64,000 nucleotides of DNA, from contig NC_023136.1 of NCBI RefSeq assembly GCF_000511355.1, positions 62,001 to 126,000 of the forward strand, read 5' to 3'. This document shows, piece by piece, positions 45,145-54,663 of the stretch. This DNA comes from Leisingera methylohalidivorans DSM 14336 (GTDB lineage: Bacteria > Pseudomonadota > Alphaproteobacteria > Rhodobacterales > Rhodobacteraceae). The notes under the pieces are model-generated. The model was not told the DNA's origin. It saw nothing but the letters and a program-made list of their open reading frames with translations, and made no database searches. Every line of letters starts with the position of its first letter. Position 1 is the first letter of the stretch. The position numbers and the translations under genes were made by a program.

Positions 45145-47175
45145 CTACTTGTTGCGCCACGCTTGGGTGCGCGTCAGGACGCCGCGGGATGCGATCAGGT
45201 GGAAAACACGGGCTGCGGCATTGGTGTAAAAAATCATCATGCCCATGGCCGCAGCCGGCGCAATATCGCCTGCATCATCCATGTTCAGCACCGCAATCGA
45301 CGCCAGAGAGGTTTTCGGCGAGTACAGAAACACCACCGCCGAGACTGTCGTCATAGCATTCACGAAGAGGTAAATCGAGATATCGAAGATCGCCGGCATG
45401 CTGACCGGTACCGTTACCCGGGTAAAGAGCTTGAGGGTAGGCTGCTTCAACGAGGCCGATACGGATTCGAATTCCCGGTCCATCTGCTGCAATGCCGTCG
45501 TCGCAGTCAGGTGAGACACGGTATAGAAGTGCGTCACCGTCGAGACCACGAGAATGGCCATTGTGCCATAGATGAAATTGAGCGGATTGTCGGGATTGTT
45601 GAAAAAAAAGATATAGGCCAAGCCCAGCACCATCCCCGGGATTGCCATGGGCAGCATGGCAAACATCTGAAACAGCGTGCGTCCGGTTCTGAAGCCATTT
45701 GATTTCTCGACAAGGTAGGCACCGAAGAAGACCACCGCTGTCCCGATCACCGCAGTCAGCAGACCGAGTTTGATGGAATTGAAGTACGCCCCCCATCCGC
45801 CGCCATCCATCCGGTCGAACTGATAATTGTTGAGGCTGAAGCTCAGGTCATAGGGCCAGAATTTCACCAGCGCCGCGAATTGGCAGACGCCCAGGACACC
45901 GAGGATGAAGATTGCGATAAGGCTGGAAAAGCCAAACAGCGTCCAGTCCAGTCTGACGTTCGGCGACGGCGCATAGGGTACGGAGCGTGCTGACAGCAGG
46001 GCCACCTGCTTGCTCTGCACCAGCCGGTCAATCGCAAAGGCGACAATCGCCGGAAGGATCAGCACCACTGAAACCACGGCGCCCATCTCAAAGTTCTGCT
46101 GTCCGATCACCTGCTTGTAGATGTCCACCGCGAGAACGTTGAATTGCCCGCCGATAACTTTTGGCAGCCCGAAATCGGTGATCACGAGGTTGAAGACGAC
46201 AAAGGCCGCAGACACCAGACCATAACGTGCGCCGGGAATGGTGACGGTCCAGAACGTCCGCCAAGGGCTGCCACGCAGCACCACCGACGCCTCGTAAAGC
46301 CGCGCGTCCGAGATCGAAAGCGCCGTGGAAATGATCAGGAACGCATGCGGAAAGGTAAAGAAAACCGACCCTATGATGATCCCGATAGGGCCATAGATCG
46401 ACGCCCCGAAGAGCAGCTCCTTCAACATGCCCTGGTTGCCAAAGAGATAGACCAGCGCGATACCGGGCAGCAAGGACGGCACCAGGATGGGCGCCATCGC
46501 CACCAGCCGGAACAACCCCTTGAAGCGCATGCATGAGCGGTTGAGCGCATAGGCAAACCAGAAAGCGAGGAAGACGGTGATGACCGTGCTGACCACCGCA
46601 ATCATGGCGGAATTCTTGATCGAGTTCGACAGCGCCGGCGTGTCGAAATAGGCCTTGAAGTTGTCCAGCCCCCTCGATTCCACCGGGCGCAGCTGCACGC
46701 GGCGGAAGGTGTTGCTGTCGAGTTCAACCCAGTCGGTGCCGTCGTTCAGCGTCGATCCGATCAGGAAGCGGCCGCTGTCGGCCGTGTTGCGGAGCCGATA
46801 GTTGACCGGGCTGCGAAAGCTGAAGCCGGGAAAGAACTGCGTGACGCCCAGACGACCGTCCGAACCGGCATTGAGGTCGCGGTCCTCCAGTACGTCCAGC
46901 CGGGCGTTCAGCGTGGCAAAGGTCGTCGGGTCCGAAAAGTTGCCGCCGGTCTCGTCGCTGACCTGCACCTCATAGGCCGCGAGGTCGAAGGTGTAGGTCG
47001 AGAACGATTTGGACAGCATCGCATAGAGCGGAAAGACCATCGTGATCAGCAGATAGAGGCCGATGACGATCATGCTGCCGCGCATGATGATATCATCGCG
47101 GGACAGTTTGCCTCGAATGGGCTTGCCGTGAATTGCCTTGCCGGTCGCAGTGTTGGGGAGTGTTGCGTCGCTCAT
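45145..47175 (-). CDS. phnU2: AEP ABC transporter permease, two permease domains fused
   Basis: 676 residues. After one TM (IGLYLLITMVFPLYAML) and a roughly 130-residue periplasmic insert, two binding-protein-dependent permease units follow, each with an EAA-like loop (DARLYEASVVLRGSPWRTFW in the first; REFESVSASLKQPTLKLF in the second). This matches the double-permease type seen in PhnU2/AepV-like AEP importers and FbpB-like systems. The ATG overlaps the phnT2 stop (ATGA). It forms the channel for AEP through the inner membrane. The 3' side reaches IS5 debris after about 80 bp, but the C-terminus looks complete. Confidence 0.88.
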   Translation of the reverse strand: MSDATLPNTATGKAIHGKPIRGKLSRDDIIMRGSMIVIGLYLLITMVFPLYAMLSKSFSTYTFDLAAYEVQVSDETGGNFSDPTTFATLNARLDVLEDRDLNAGSDGRLGVTQFFPGFSFRSPVNYRLRNTADSGRFLIGSTLNDGTDWVELDSNTFRRVQLRPVESRGLDNFKAYFDTPALSNSIKNSAMIAVVSTVITVFLAFWFAYALNRSCMRFKGLFRLVAMAPILVPSLLPGIALVYLFGNQGMLKELLFGASIYGPIGIIIGSVFFTFPHAFLIISTALSISDARLYEASVVLRGSPWRTFWTVTIPGARYGLVSAAFVVFNLVITDFGLPKVIGGQFNVLAVDIYKQVIGQQNFEMGAVVSVVLILPAIVAFAIDRLVQSKQVALLSARSVPYAPSPNVRLDWTLFGFSSLIAIFILGVLGVCQFAALVKFWPYDLSFSLNNYQFDRMDGGGWGAYFNSIKLGLLTAVIGTAVVFFGAYLVEKSNGFRTGRTLFQMFAMLPMAIPGMVLGLAYIFFFNNPDNPLNFIYGTMAILVVSTVTHFYTVSHLTATTALQQMDREFESVSASLKQPTLKLFTRVTVPVSMPAIFDISIYLFVNAMTTVSAVVFLYSPKTSLASIAVLNMDDAGDIAPAAAMGMMIFYTNAAARVFHLIASRGVLTRTQAWRNK

Positions 47176-48299
47176 GCGTACTGCTCCGTGCGGGCAAAAG
47201 CCATCAGGCGCGCCTTGGGCAATTCGATAAGCATGTTCGACCCTTCCTGCAGGTCCAGCCGCCGAACCGCGTTGATCGAGAAATCGGCAAACAGGTCATT
47301 CGCGCCGAAGACTTCGTGCGAAAGGCGACAGCGCCAGAACGATCCGAGGAACTCCATTTCTCCGACCTTCACATCTATCGCGTTGGCCTCGGTCTCGACG
47401 ATATCGTCCCGCCCGAGAGAATGCGCACTGTCGCCGTGCGGAATGACGTCATTGGGGCGGATCGCCGCGATGATCTGTTCACCATCACCGAAACCATGCG
47501 GGGTACAATCCATCACACCGGAACCGAGACGGACCTGATCCTTCGAGACCGCGGTGGCAGGGATCTGGTTCATCTCGCCGATAAAATCGGCCACAAAGAG
47601 AGACTGCGGATCGCGGTAGATCTCGGTAGGAGAGCCAACCTGCTCGATCACACCCTGGTTCATCACTACGATCCTGTCCGCCATGGCCAGCGCTTCTTCC
47701 TGATCATGGGTCACCATGACCGTCGTGACGCCCAGCTTGCGTTGCAGTTCCTTGATCTCGTGCCGCAGATGCACGCGCACCTTGGCATCCAGCGCCGAAA
47801 GCGGCTCGTCCAGTAGCAGAAGCCCCGGATTTGTCGCGATGGCGCGGGCAAGCGCGATGCGTTGCTGCTGTCCACCTGAAAGCTGCGCGGGATATTTCTT
47901 GCTCTGTTCCGACAAACCGACAAGCGAAAGCAACTCAGACACGCGGGCCGCGATCTCGGATTTGCTTCGGCCAGTATTTTCGAGTCCGTAGGCCACGTTC
48001 TTTTCGATGGTCAGGTTGGGAAACAGCGCATAGGATTGAAAAACGATGCCGAAATCCCGCTCTGACGGTGGCAGTTTGGAAATGTCCCTGCCGCCCTGTG
48101 TGATTGTCCCTTGCGATTGCAGATTCAGACCAGCAATGGCACGCAGCAACGTTGTTTTGCCGCACCCCGAAGGCCCGAGAAAGCAGATTAACTCACCCTC
48201 TTCGATCTCGAGAGTGATGTCTTCCAGCGCCAGGAAATTGCCAAAATATTTCCACAGGTTCTCGATTTTGAGATATGCACCATTGCCGTTAATCTGCAC
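47172..48299 (-). CDS. phnT2: AEP ABC transporter ATP-binding protein
   Basis: 375 residues. Walker A GPSGCGKTT, Q-loop FGIVFQSYALFPNLT, signature LSGGQQQRIALARA, Walker B LLLLDEPLSALD, and switch His in MVTHDQEEALAMAD. The C-terminal about 110 residues are a TOBE-type regulatory domain as in the PotA/FbpC/PhnT group. It energises the fused permease downstream (4-bp overlap) and receives AEP via the binding protein upstream. Confidence 0.92.
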   Translation of the reverse strand: MQINGNGAYLKIENLWKYFGNFLALEDITLEIEEGELICFLGPSGCGKTTLLRAIAGLNLQSQGTITQGGRDISKLPPSERDFGIVFQSYALFPNLTIEKNVAYGLENTGRSKSEIAARVSELLSLVGLSEQSKKYPAQLSGGQQQRIALARAIATNPGLLLLDEPLSALDAKVRVHLRHEIKELQRKLGVTTVMVTHDQEEALAMADRIVVMNQGVIEQVGSPTEIYRDPQSLFVADFIGEMNQIPATAVSKDQVRLGSGVMDCTPHGFGDGEQIIAAIRPNDVIPHGDSAHSLGRDDIVETEANAIDVKVGEMEFLGSFWRCRLSHEVFGANDLFADFSINAVRRLDLQEGSNMLIELPKARLMAFARTEQYA

Positions 48300-48376
48300 G
48301 TCTGTTTCCTTTCAGGCGAGAAGGACGCAGCTCAGGCGCGCGCCTCTTTTACGCAGTCGGTGGGGATCGGAAATAA

Positions 48377-48403
48377 GAGGGCGCCCGACAAAGGGGCGCC
48401 CTC
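48377..48403 (-). terminator. Hairpin between phnS2 and phnT2
   Basis: Perfect 10-bp stem GAGGGCGCCC/GGGCGCCCTC with a 7-nt loop; on the minus strand it is followed by TTATTT rather than a full T run. It probably stabilises or attenuates, giving more binding protein than the membrane parts. Confidence 0.65.
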
Positions 48404-48417
48404 ATAATAATGGCGCG

Positions 48418-49440
48418 TCAGTTCAGGTCCGACTTGCCATCATACCGGCTCTGCCATTCCTTCAGGATGGCAGCCCGGTTGTTCGCCGCGAACTCGAAGT
48501 CATTATTGATCATTGCGTCGACAAGGTTTTCGGGGAAATGCTCGACCGGTTTCGCCACACCGGGATAGGCCACGACAGCGTAGCCCTCATTGTACATCTC
48601 GTTCGCTTCCTTGGTCACGGAGAAGTCGAGCAGCTTCTGCGCCGCTTCAAGCTGGTCGGTGCCGGCCACGATTGCGGTGGCTTCCATGTCCCAGCCCACA
48701 CCTTCGCTGGGCACGATGATTTCGAGCGGGGCGCCGGCTTCCTTGGATTTCGCACCCCGGAAGGCAAATGAGATGCCAATGGGAATTTCGCCGGCGGCTG
48801 CCAGTTTGCAAGGTGCGGAACCGGAATGTGTATAGCGCGCGATGTTCTCATGCAACGCGTCCATATACGCCCAGCCGTCCTCTTCGCCAAAGAGCTGCAA
48901 CCAGCTGGACACATCGAAGTAACCTGTCCCGGACGAGGCCGGGTTCGGCATTATGATGTGACCTTTGTACTGCGGGGCGGTCAGGTCCGCCCAGGAGGTC
49001 GGCGGGGTCAGGCCCAGCTTCTCGGATTCGATGGTGTTATAGCAGACCGACGCGACCCAGGCGTCCATGCCCACCCATGCCGGCGGGTTGACCTGATCGA
49101 CGAATTTCGGATCGAGCTCTTCCACGCCTTTGGGTGCATAGGCTTCGAGCATGCCTTCGGATTTCAGCATCAAAAGCGAGGATGCCGCCAGACCCCAGAC
49201 CACATCTGCCTGAGGGTTGTCACGTTCTGCTAACAGCTTGGCCGTGATAACACCGGTCGAGTCGCGCACCCAGTTGATGGTGATGTCAGGATGGCTTTTG
49301 TTAAAGGTTTCGGCATAGCGTGCCAGATCCTCGGCCTCGATCCCGGTATAGACCGTCAGCTCCGCCTCGGCGTAGGCCGCGCCAGCCACAAGCGTGGCCG
49401 TTACGGCACCCGCGATGGCCGCCTTGATTGGAAATGTCAT
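48418..49440 (-). CDS. phnS2: AEP ABC transporter periplasmic binding protein
   Basis: 340 residues. Signal peptide 1-24 (AGAVTATLVAGAAYA), then ELTVYTGIEAEDLARYAETF, an extracellular solute-binding family 1 protein of the PhnS2/AepX type. LAERDNPQADVVWGLAASSL and MPNPASSGTGYFDVSSWLQL are typical of this group, which shares a fold with iron-binding FbpA proteins. The specificity for AEP is inferred from the phnWAY genes and from the motif shared by both promoters. Confidence 0.88.
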   Translation of the reverse strand: MTFPIKAAIAGAVTATLVAGAAYAEAELTVYTGIEAEDLARYAETFNKSHPDITINWVRDSTGVITAKLLAERDNPQADVVWGLAASSLLMLKSEGMLEAYAPKGVEELDPKFVDQVNPPAWVGMDAWVASVCYNTIESEKLGLTPPTSWADLTAPQYKGHIIMPNPASSGTGYFDVSSWLQLFGEEDGWAYMDALHENIARYTHSGSAPCKLAAAGEIPIGISFAFRGAKSKEAGAPLEIIVPSEGVGWDMEATAIVAGTDQLEAAQKLLDFSVTKEANEMYNEGYAVVAYPGVAKPVEHFPENLVDAMINNDFEFAANNRAAILKEWQSRYDGKSDLN

Positions 49441-49516
49441 CCGTATCTCCCTGGTTGCATGCTGTCTTTTTAACTAATTCGCCTGGGTAACATTCTGACA
49501 AGATTCCGCGACAAAC

Positions 49517-49557
49517 AAAATTGATAATTCTTGTCTTACCATAGGCTGAGGTAATAT
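49517..49557. promoter_or_regulatory. Candidate LysR site upstream of phnS2
   Basis: AAAATTGATAATTCTTGTCT followed by TACCATAGGCTGAGGTAATAT aligns without gaps with 55911-55951 upstream of phnW (17 of 21 identities over the TACCA...ATAT core). TTACC/GGTAA flanks the conserved AGGCTGA. It lies 77-117 bp upstream of phnS2. Confidence 0.6.
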
Positions 49558-49687
49558 ATATTCGCCGCGTGGGATGCGCAGACCCGGTGAACCCGTCAAA
49601 AGAAAGCCGAGCGCTTCGGGCTGTTCACCCGGCGACCGGCCATGTCGTTCGACATCAGCGATGGGTCCGCCGAAACGACTCCTCCCA

Positions 49688-50452
49688 TCAACAATAAATG
49701 AAGCTCAGGCGCGCGCGGGACGCCGTCGGATCGTAGGGCGTTCGCAGATAGGCGTTCGCTGCGCTACCCAATCCGGCAGTGTCGATCTCGAAATTCTGGT
49801 TTTCCACAAAGGCTTTGTCGATCTTCACCTCGGCGTGCACATTGCAAAGTGCAACGGCCCCGCCCAGCGTGTGAGCATAGCCGGCCGAACGCACCTCGCC
49901 GATTTCCACACCATCGTGCAGCACCGCTTCGCCGCCCCACAACTGAATCTCGGGATCCCTCACGACCAGCTGCAGGATGCGCGGTTGAGATCCGTCGGAT
50001 CCTCCTTAGCAGCGAGCAGAGCTTCCATGCCGACAAAGCCTCCGGGTTTGTCGAAATCGACGGCAAAACTCAGCCCGGCCTGCATCGGCATAATATCCGG
50101 GGTAAGTTCACGGCTCCAGGCGCAAAAGCCTTTTTCCAAGCGCAGCCCGTCGCGGACGTAATAACCGGCATCGCGGACTCCATATGCCGCCGTGGCCTGC
50201 ATCACCGTTTCGTAGACACCGGCCATAAATTCGGTCGGCACGATCAACTCCCACCCCAATTCGCCGACATAGGCCATCCGGTTGGCCATGGCCGTGGCGT
50301 AGCCGCAATCAATCGTTTGACCGGTCCCGAAAGCAAATCCTTCGTTTGAAAGATCAGCCTTGGTGACCGCCGCCAGCACATCGCGCGACTTGGGGCCCAT
50401 CACCGCCAAGAGCGACCATGAGGACGTAACGTCGGTCAGAAAAACATGGGCC
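49688..50452 (-). pseudogene. Fragment of a GcvT/dimethylglycine-dehydrogenase-like protein, frameshifted
   Basis: Reads SSWSLLAVMGPKSRDVLAAV, AYVGELGWELIVPTEFMAG and GLRLEKGFCAWSRELTPDIM, the folate-binding aminomethyltransferase domain found at the C-terminus of sarcosine and dimethylglycine dehydrogenases. A shift near 49975 (DLNR, then ILQLVVRDPEIQL in the next frame) breaks it, and the FAD-binding N-terminal part is missing. It is fused upstream to non-homologous DNA at about 50452. Not functional. Confidence 0.75.
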
Positions 50453-50484
50453 TAAAGGCTCAAAGGTCGTAACGACGTTTCCTG

Positions 50485-50772
50485 CTATCTCAGCTTCATG
50501 AGTTCGTCCCTGAAGGCTTCAGCCAGTGTGCGCCATCCGGGGCATTTTCCGGGTGTGCCGTTCAAGCGGTCGCAAATCGCCTTCATTGAGCGATTTGAGA
50601 GCGCGGCCACCGGCGTATCCCGCGGCAGGTACCGGCGCGCCCGCTTGTTGAGGTTCTCGACGGACCCTTTCTGCCAGGGGGTCCGGGGATCGCAAAACCA
50701 CGCCTCCGTTCCGATCCCAGGCTCGAGCTTGTGCCAGCTCCGGAACTCGATCCCTCTGCCGAAGGTGATGGC
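50485..50772 (-). pseudogene. IS30-family transposase C-terminal fragment
   Basis: FGRGIEFRSWHKLEPGIGTE, WFCDPRTPWQKGSVENLNKR and ALSNRSMKAICDRLNGTPGK correspond to the end of the IS30 DDE domain. It differs from the IS30 at 38-39 kb. It is joined at about 50772 to the truncated Na/Pi cotransporter-like gene. Confidence 0.75.
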
Positions 50773-51001
50773 GCTGACCGCGGAAAACCCGGACATCAGA
50801 AGCCCGGCGGCGGCCGGGCTTTGCAGGATGGTCGCGAGCACGAGCCCCGAGACAGCCGCGCTCACCGGTTGCGGCTTGCGGTCAGGACCCGTTGGAAGAC
50901 GGACCGCAGGCGCGTTCAGTCGCCGTACGGACCATGCGCACCGCATAGAGCAGCAGCATCGTCGCGCCCATCAATTCGATGACAGATGACAGGATTTGCA
51001 T
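50773..51001 (-). pseudogene. 5' remnant of a Na/Pi-cotransporter (NptA/YjbB-like) gene
   Basis: From ATG at 51001: QILSSVIELMGATMLLLYAV, RMVRTATERA, then after a frameshift near 50895 SAAVSGLVLATILQSPAAAG. The -LLL-x-x-VRMVRTG-like opening and the LLQSxxA repeat are hallmarks of this phosphate carrier family. Only 2 bp separate it from the DMT permease stop, so it was part of the phn operon. In other AEP operons phosphate released by PhnA is in excess, and export would suit such a carrier. Here it is cut by IS30. Confidence 0.65.
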
Positions 51002-51003
51002 GA

Positions 51004-51846
51004 TCAGCCCCTCGCGCCGACCGAAAGGACCACGCCGGAGGCCACGACCACTGCGGCTACGATCCGGTTGCGGCGCGGGCCTTCGGCAAACCACAGGACA
51101 CCGATCAGGGCTGCAAAAATCACCGAGGTTTCGCGCAAGGCCGACACGATGCCAAGCGGGGCGGTTGTCTTTGCCAGCAGAACCAGCCCGTAGGCCGCGC
51201 CCGAGACGAACCCGCCGATCAGACCGATCCAGATCGCCTTGGGCGACATGACGCGAAACCGGGACCAGCGCGTGCCGAATATGTAAAGCACGACAAAGAT
51301 CTCGGCGGCAAAGATCCAGCCGATATAGCCCCCCGGATTATTCGAGACCCGCACGCCGATACCGTCGACGATCGAGTAGCTTGCAATCACCACGGCGAGG
51401 CCCACAGCTGCCACCAGACCGCTGCGGGCCGCTTGACCGGCGAAAGTCTCACCGGCCAGCAACATGATCCCCCCGGACACGGCGAAGATCCCGATCCAGG
51501 CCATCATCGGCAGGTGTTCATCCGCCCAGACCAGCGCCCCCAGAGCAATCAGGACCGGGGCAACTCCGCGCGCGACCGGGTAGACGACACTCAAGTCTCC
51601 GGTGCGATAAGCCACGTTCAGCAAAACGTAATATCCCCAGTGAATGACAGTGGTCGCCACGATAAATGGAAAGGCTGCGCTGTCCGGCATTCCGTAGAGG
51701 TAAATCAGCACAGCCCCAGGCACGACATGGCCCGAGGCGATGAGGCCTAAGACCAGCGCCCTGTCGCCGGCGCCCTTGACGATGGCATTCCACAAGGCGT
51801 GAAGAAAGGCCGCAAATATCACAATGAAAAAGGTTTCAGCGCTCAT
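51004..51846 (-). CDS. EamA/DMT-superfamily permease in the phn operon
   Basis: 280 residues, ten hydrophobic segments in two EamA repeats (LHALWNAIVKGAGDRALVLG at the start; GEWP-like PLGIVSALRETSVIFAALIG in the second half). Family members export metabolites. It lies 84 bp downstream of phnY, on the same strand. A role in moving an AEP-pathway compound is inferred from location only. Start and stop look clean. Confidence 0.85.
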   Translation of the reverse strand: MSAETFFIVIFAAFLHALWNAIVKGAGDRALVLGLIASGHVVPGAVLIYLYGMPDSAAFPFIVATTVIHWGYYVLLNVAYRTGDLSVVYPVARGVAPVLIALGALVWADEHLPMMAWIGIFAVSGGIMLLAGETFAGQAARSGLVAAVGLAVVIASYSIVDGIGVRVSNNPGGYIGWIFAAEIFVVLYIFGTRWSRFRVMSPKAIWIGLIGGFVSGAAYGLVLLAKTTAPLGIVSALRETSVIFAALIGVLWFAEGPRRNRIVAAVVVASGVVLSVGARG

Positions 51847-51930
51847 ATTGCGGTCTGTGTGCAGGTCGCCGTATTGGCGGCAGGGAAGGCCGAGGCCGCG
51901 GGGGCCCGGCTTGTTAATTCGATCCTCACG

Positions 51931-53388
51931 CTATTCAGGCCAGGGCAGGGAGTAGGTCTTGACGTTGGTGAAGAATTTCATCGCTTCGATGACACCTTCC
52001 TTGACCCCGTTTCCGCTGTCCTTGATGCCACCGAAAGGCGACATCTCGATCCGGTAACCCGGCTGTTCCCAGATGTTGCAGGTGCCGACATCAAGACCGT
52101 TGATATAGGCAATCGCACGATTCAGGTCGTTGGTGCAAACCCCCGAGGACAGTCCAAAATCGGTCGAGTTCGAGATCGCCATGACCTCTTCATCAACGTC
52201 TGGCACCCGAACGATCGGGATGATCGGGCCAAACGTCTCTTCCATCACCAGTTCGCTGTCATGGGGCACATGGTCCACGACAATCGGCGGCAGGAGAGCG
52301 CCGCGGCGTTCCGGATGATAGAGGATCTTCGCGCCATCCTTTTCCGCCTGTAGAACCCTGTTTTCGAACAGCTCTGCCGCCTGCGAATGGATCACGCAGC
52401 CCAGTTCCGTCTCCGGGTCGCGCGGATCTCCAAACTTGATCTTCTTGGCTTTTTCCAGCACCAGCGGCACGAATTTCTCGGCCACGCTCTCCTGTACCAA
52501 GATGCGCTTGATAGCGGTGCAGCGTTGGCCCGAATTGCCGGTGGCCCCGGCCACGGCAATGGTAGCGGCTTTGTCGAGTTCGGCGTCAGACAGATCATTG
52601 CAGATGATCAGCGGGTCATTCCCGCCCAGCTCGAGCGCCTGCCGCTTGTAGCCTGCCTTGGCAGCGATGATCTTACCCACCGGCACCCCACCGGTAAAGG
52701 TGATGATGTCGATGTTGTCATTGGTGATCATCTCATCGCCGATATCCTGCGGCATGCCGGTCACCACCTGGAACATCTCTGGCGGCAGACCCGCCTCGTA
52801 CAGGATGTCCGCCAGCGCGATGCAGGTCAGCGGCGTCAGCTCCGTAGGCTTGCAGACCATGCAGTTGTTGGTGGCGATCGACGGCGCGATCTTGTGGCTG
52901 ACCATGTTCAGCGGGTGGTTGAACGGCGTGATCGCCGAGATCGTGCGGACCGGCTCGCGCTTGGTGAAGATCTTTCGGGCCTTACCGTTGTGCGTCAGAT
53001 CGCAGGAAAAGATCTCGCCATCGTCCTTCATCGCCTCGGCCGCGGCGAATTGGTAGACATCCTGCGCCCGCTTGGTTTCATAGATCGCATGCTGGTGACA
53101 GATGCCCAGCTCCAGCGTCAGCCATTTCGCCAGATCGTCGCGCCTTTCGCCGATCAATTCTCCTGCCCTCTGCAGGATCTGACTGCGCTCGTAGCGGCTC
53201 AGCTTGGGTTTGTAATTGGCCGCGATCTCGAACGCCTTGCGGGCATGTTCGGCGGTCCCGGCGGGCACGGTGCCTATTACCTCATCGGTATAAGGATAGA
53301 GCACCTCGACCACATCATCGGTAAAGACAACCTCGCCACCGATGCGCATGCCTTCGTTGCGGATGTCCGTTTTCGTCATCGTGTTCAT
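51931..53388 (-). CDS. phnY: Phosphonoacetaldehyde dehydrogenase PhnY
   Basis: 485 residues, aldehyde dehydrogenase superfamily. Nucleophile Cys in [15 protein letters not shown], general base Glu in [13 protein letters not shown], and [20 protein letters not shown] in the cofactor domain. It oxidises phosphonoacetaldehyde to phosphonoacetate with NAD+, the middle step of the PhnW-PhnY-PhnA route. The ATG overlaps the phnA stop (ATGA). The assignment rests on the three-gene context plus close family pattern. Confidence 0.93.
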   Translation of the reverse strand: MNTMTKTDIRNEGMRIGGEVVFTDDVVEVLYPYTDEVIGTVPAGTAEHARKAFEIAANYKPKLSRYERSQILQRAGELIGERRDDLAKWLTLELGICHQHAIYETKRAQDVYQFAAAEAMKDDGEIFSCDLTHNGKARKIFTKREPVRTISAITPFNHPLNMVSHKIAPSIATNNCMVCKPTELTPLTCIALADILYEAGLPPEMFQVVTGMPQDIGDEMITNDNIDIITFTGGVPVGKIIAAKAGYKRQALELGGNDPLIICNDLSDAELDKAATIAVAGATGNSGQRCTAIKRILVQESVAEKFVPLVLEKAKKIKFGDPRDPETELGCVIHSQAAELFENRVLQAEKDGAKILYHPERRGALLPPIVVDHVPHDSELVMEETFGPIIPIVRVPDVDEEVMAISNSTDFGLSSGVCTNDLNRAIAYINGLDVGTCNIWEQPGYRIEMSPFGGIKDSGNGVKEGVIEAMKFFTNVKTYSLPWPE

Positions 53389-54644
53389 GCCGTTGCCTCT
53401 TCAAGAGCGGCCGCCTTTGTTGCAAAGAAGAAGGCGTCGAAGTTGCGCAGGACCGGCGCCGAGGGCAGATCCAGAACCCGGTTGCAAATAAACGGAACCT
53501 CCTGTTCGGTCAGGCCACCGTGGCTGCGCAGAGGCTCGTTCAGGGCTGCCAGATCATGTCGGTGCTCGGAGGTGCCAATGGTCATGTTCTCGGTCGAGAT
53601 CATCACGATGTCACCGATCCGGTCGGCAGGCAGCTCAAAACGGCCGACAGCCTCGCTGCGGGTCATCACCTCCAGAATTTCGGGCTGTGCCGCGAGTTTG
53701 GCGATGATGTCCGCCACGCCGGCGCCCTCTGGCAGATAGGCAGTGCCGAAACCACCCAGCGCGCCGTGGTGCACCACATAAGGGTCGGTGATCGGCAGGA
53801 TGACACGCGCGGCGGCTTCGCCTAGCCATTCGTCCAGCAGGTCCTGGACGTAAATCACCTGAGGGGCGCCATTGGCGTCATGCTTGGGCTTCATGCCGTG
53901 ATCGGCCGTCACGACAATGGCCGCACCCAGCGCGTCGAGCTGACCGAGGTATTTGTCGAACATCTCGTAGAAGGCCTTGGCTTCGGCCTGATCGGGGGCG
54001 TATTTGTGTTGCACGTAATCCGTGGTGGTCAGGTACATCACATCGGGTTTCCACTCTTCGAGCAGTTTCACGCCGGCGGCGAAGACAAACTCCGAGAGCT
54101 CAGCCGAGTAAACCTCGGGCTGTGCCATGCCCAGCCATTTGCTGGCTTTCTCCTGTCCGTGCTCGGCACGTGTCGAGCTGTCGGATTTCTCAGCCGAGAA
54201 GCATTTGGCACGGTCGTCTTCGAATTTCAGACCTGCGCCCAGCAACGCCCGCAACTTATCTTTGGCGGTGACGACGGCCACCCGGGCGCCGGCCTCGTAG
54301 AACTTGGCAAAGATTGTCGGCGCGCGCAAAAAGCGCACGTCATTCATCATCACCTCTTCACCGGTATCCGGTTCAAAAAGATAGTTGCCGCAGATCCCGT
54401 GCACAATCGGAGGACGCCCGGTGGCAATCGAGAGGTTGTTGGGGTTGGTGAAAGAGGGGATGACCGAATGCGCAAGCCGATCCGTGCCTTGTTCCTTCAT
54501 CCGCTTAAGCGTCGGCATAAGCCCGTCGGCGATTGCCTTGTCCAGGTACTCTGGCTCACAGCCATCAAGACAGATCGCAATCGCACAGGTGCTGGGCGTC
54601 GAATAGGTGCGGTCGTTCGCCTCGACCGGAGAAGTGATGGTCAT
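53385..54644 (-). CDS. phnA: Phosphonoacetate hydrolase PhnA
   Basis: 419 residues, alkaline phosphatase superfamily, nucleotide pyrophosphatase/phosphodiesterase branch. Candidate bimetal-site residues by the family pattern: Asp27 (ICLDGCEP), Thr66 nucleophile region (IPSFTNPNN), Asp209 and His213 ([10 protein letters not shown]), Asp248 and His249 (VTADHGMKP), His375 (LRSHGG). It cleaves the C-P bond of phosphonoacetate to acetate and phosphate. It is the second gene of phnW-phnA-phnY, 20 bp after phnW. All expected ligands are present, so it should be active. Confidence 0.94.
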   Translation of the reverse strand: MTITSPVEANDRTYSTPSTCAIAICLDGCEPEYLDKAIADGLMPTLKRMKEQGTDRLAHSVIPSFTNPNNLSIATGRPPIVHGICGNYLFEPDTGEEVMMNDVRFLRAPTIFAKFYEAGARVAVVTAKDKLRALLGAGLKFEDDRAKCFSAEKSDSSTRAEHGQEKASKWLGMAQPEVYSAELSEFVFAAGVKLLEEWKPDVMYLTTTDYVQHKYAPDQAEAKAFYEMFDKYLGQLDALGAAIVVTADHGMKPKHDANGAPQVIYVQDLLDEWLGEAAARVILPITDPYVVHHGALGGFGTAYLPEGAGVADIIAKLAAQPEILEVMTRSEAVGRFELPADRIGDIVMISTENMTIGTSEHRHDLAALNEPLRSHGGLTEQEVPFICNRVLDLPSAPVLRNFDAFFFATKAAALEEATA

Positions 54645-54663
54645 TCTGATATCCTTGTGAGTG

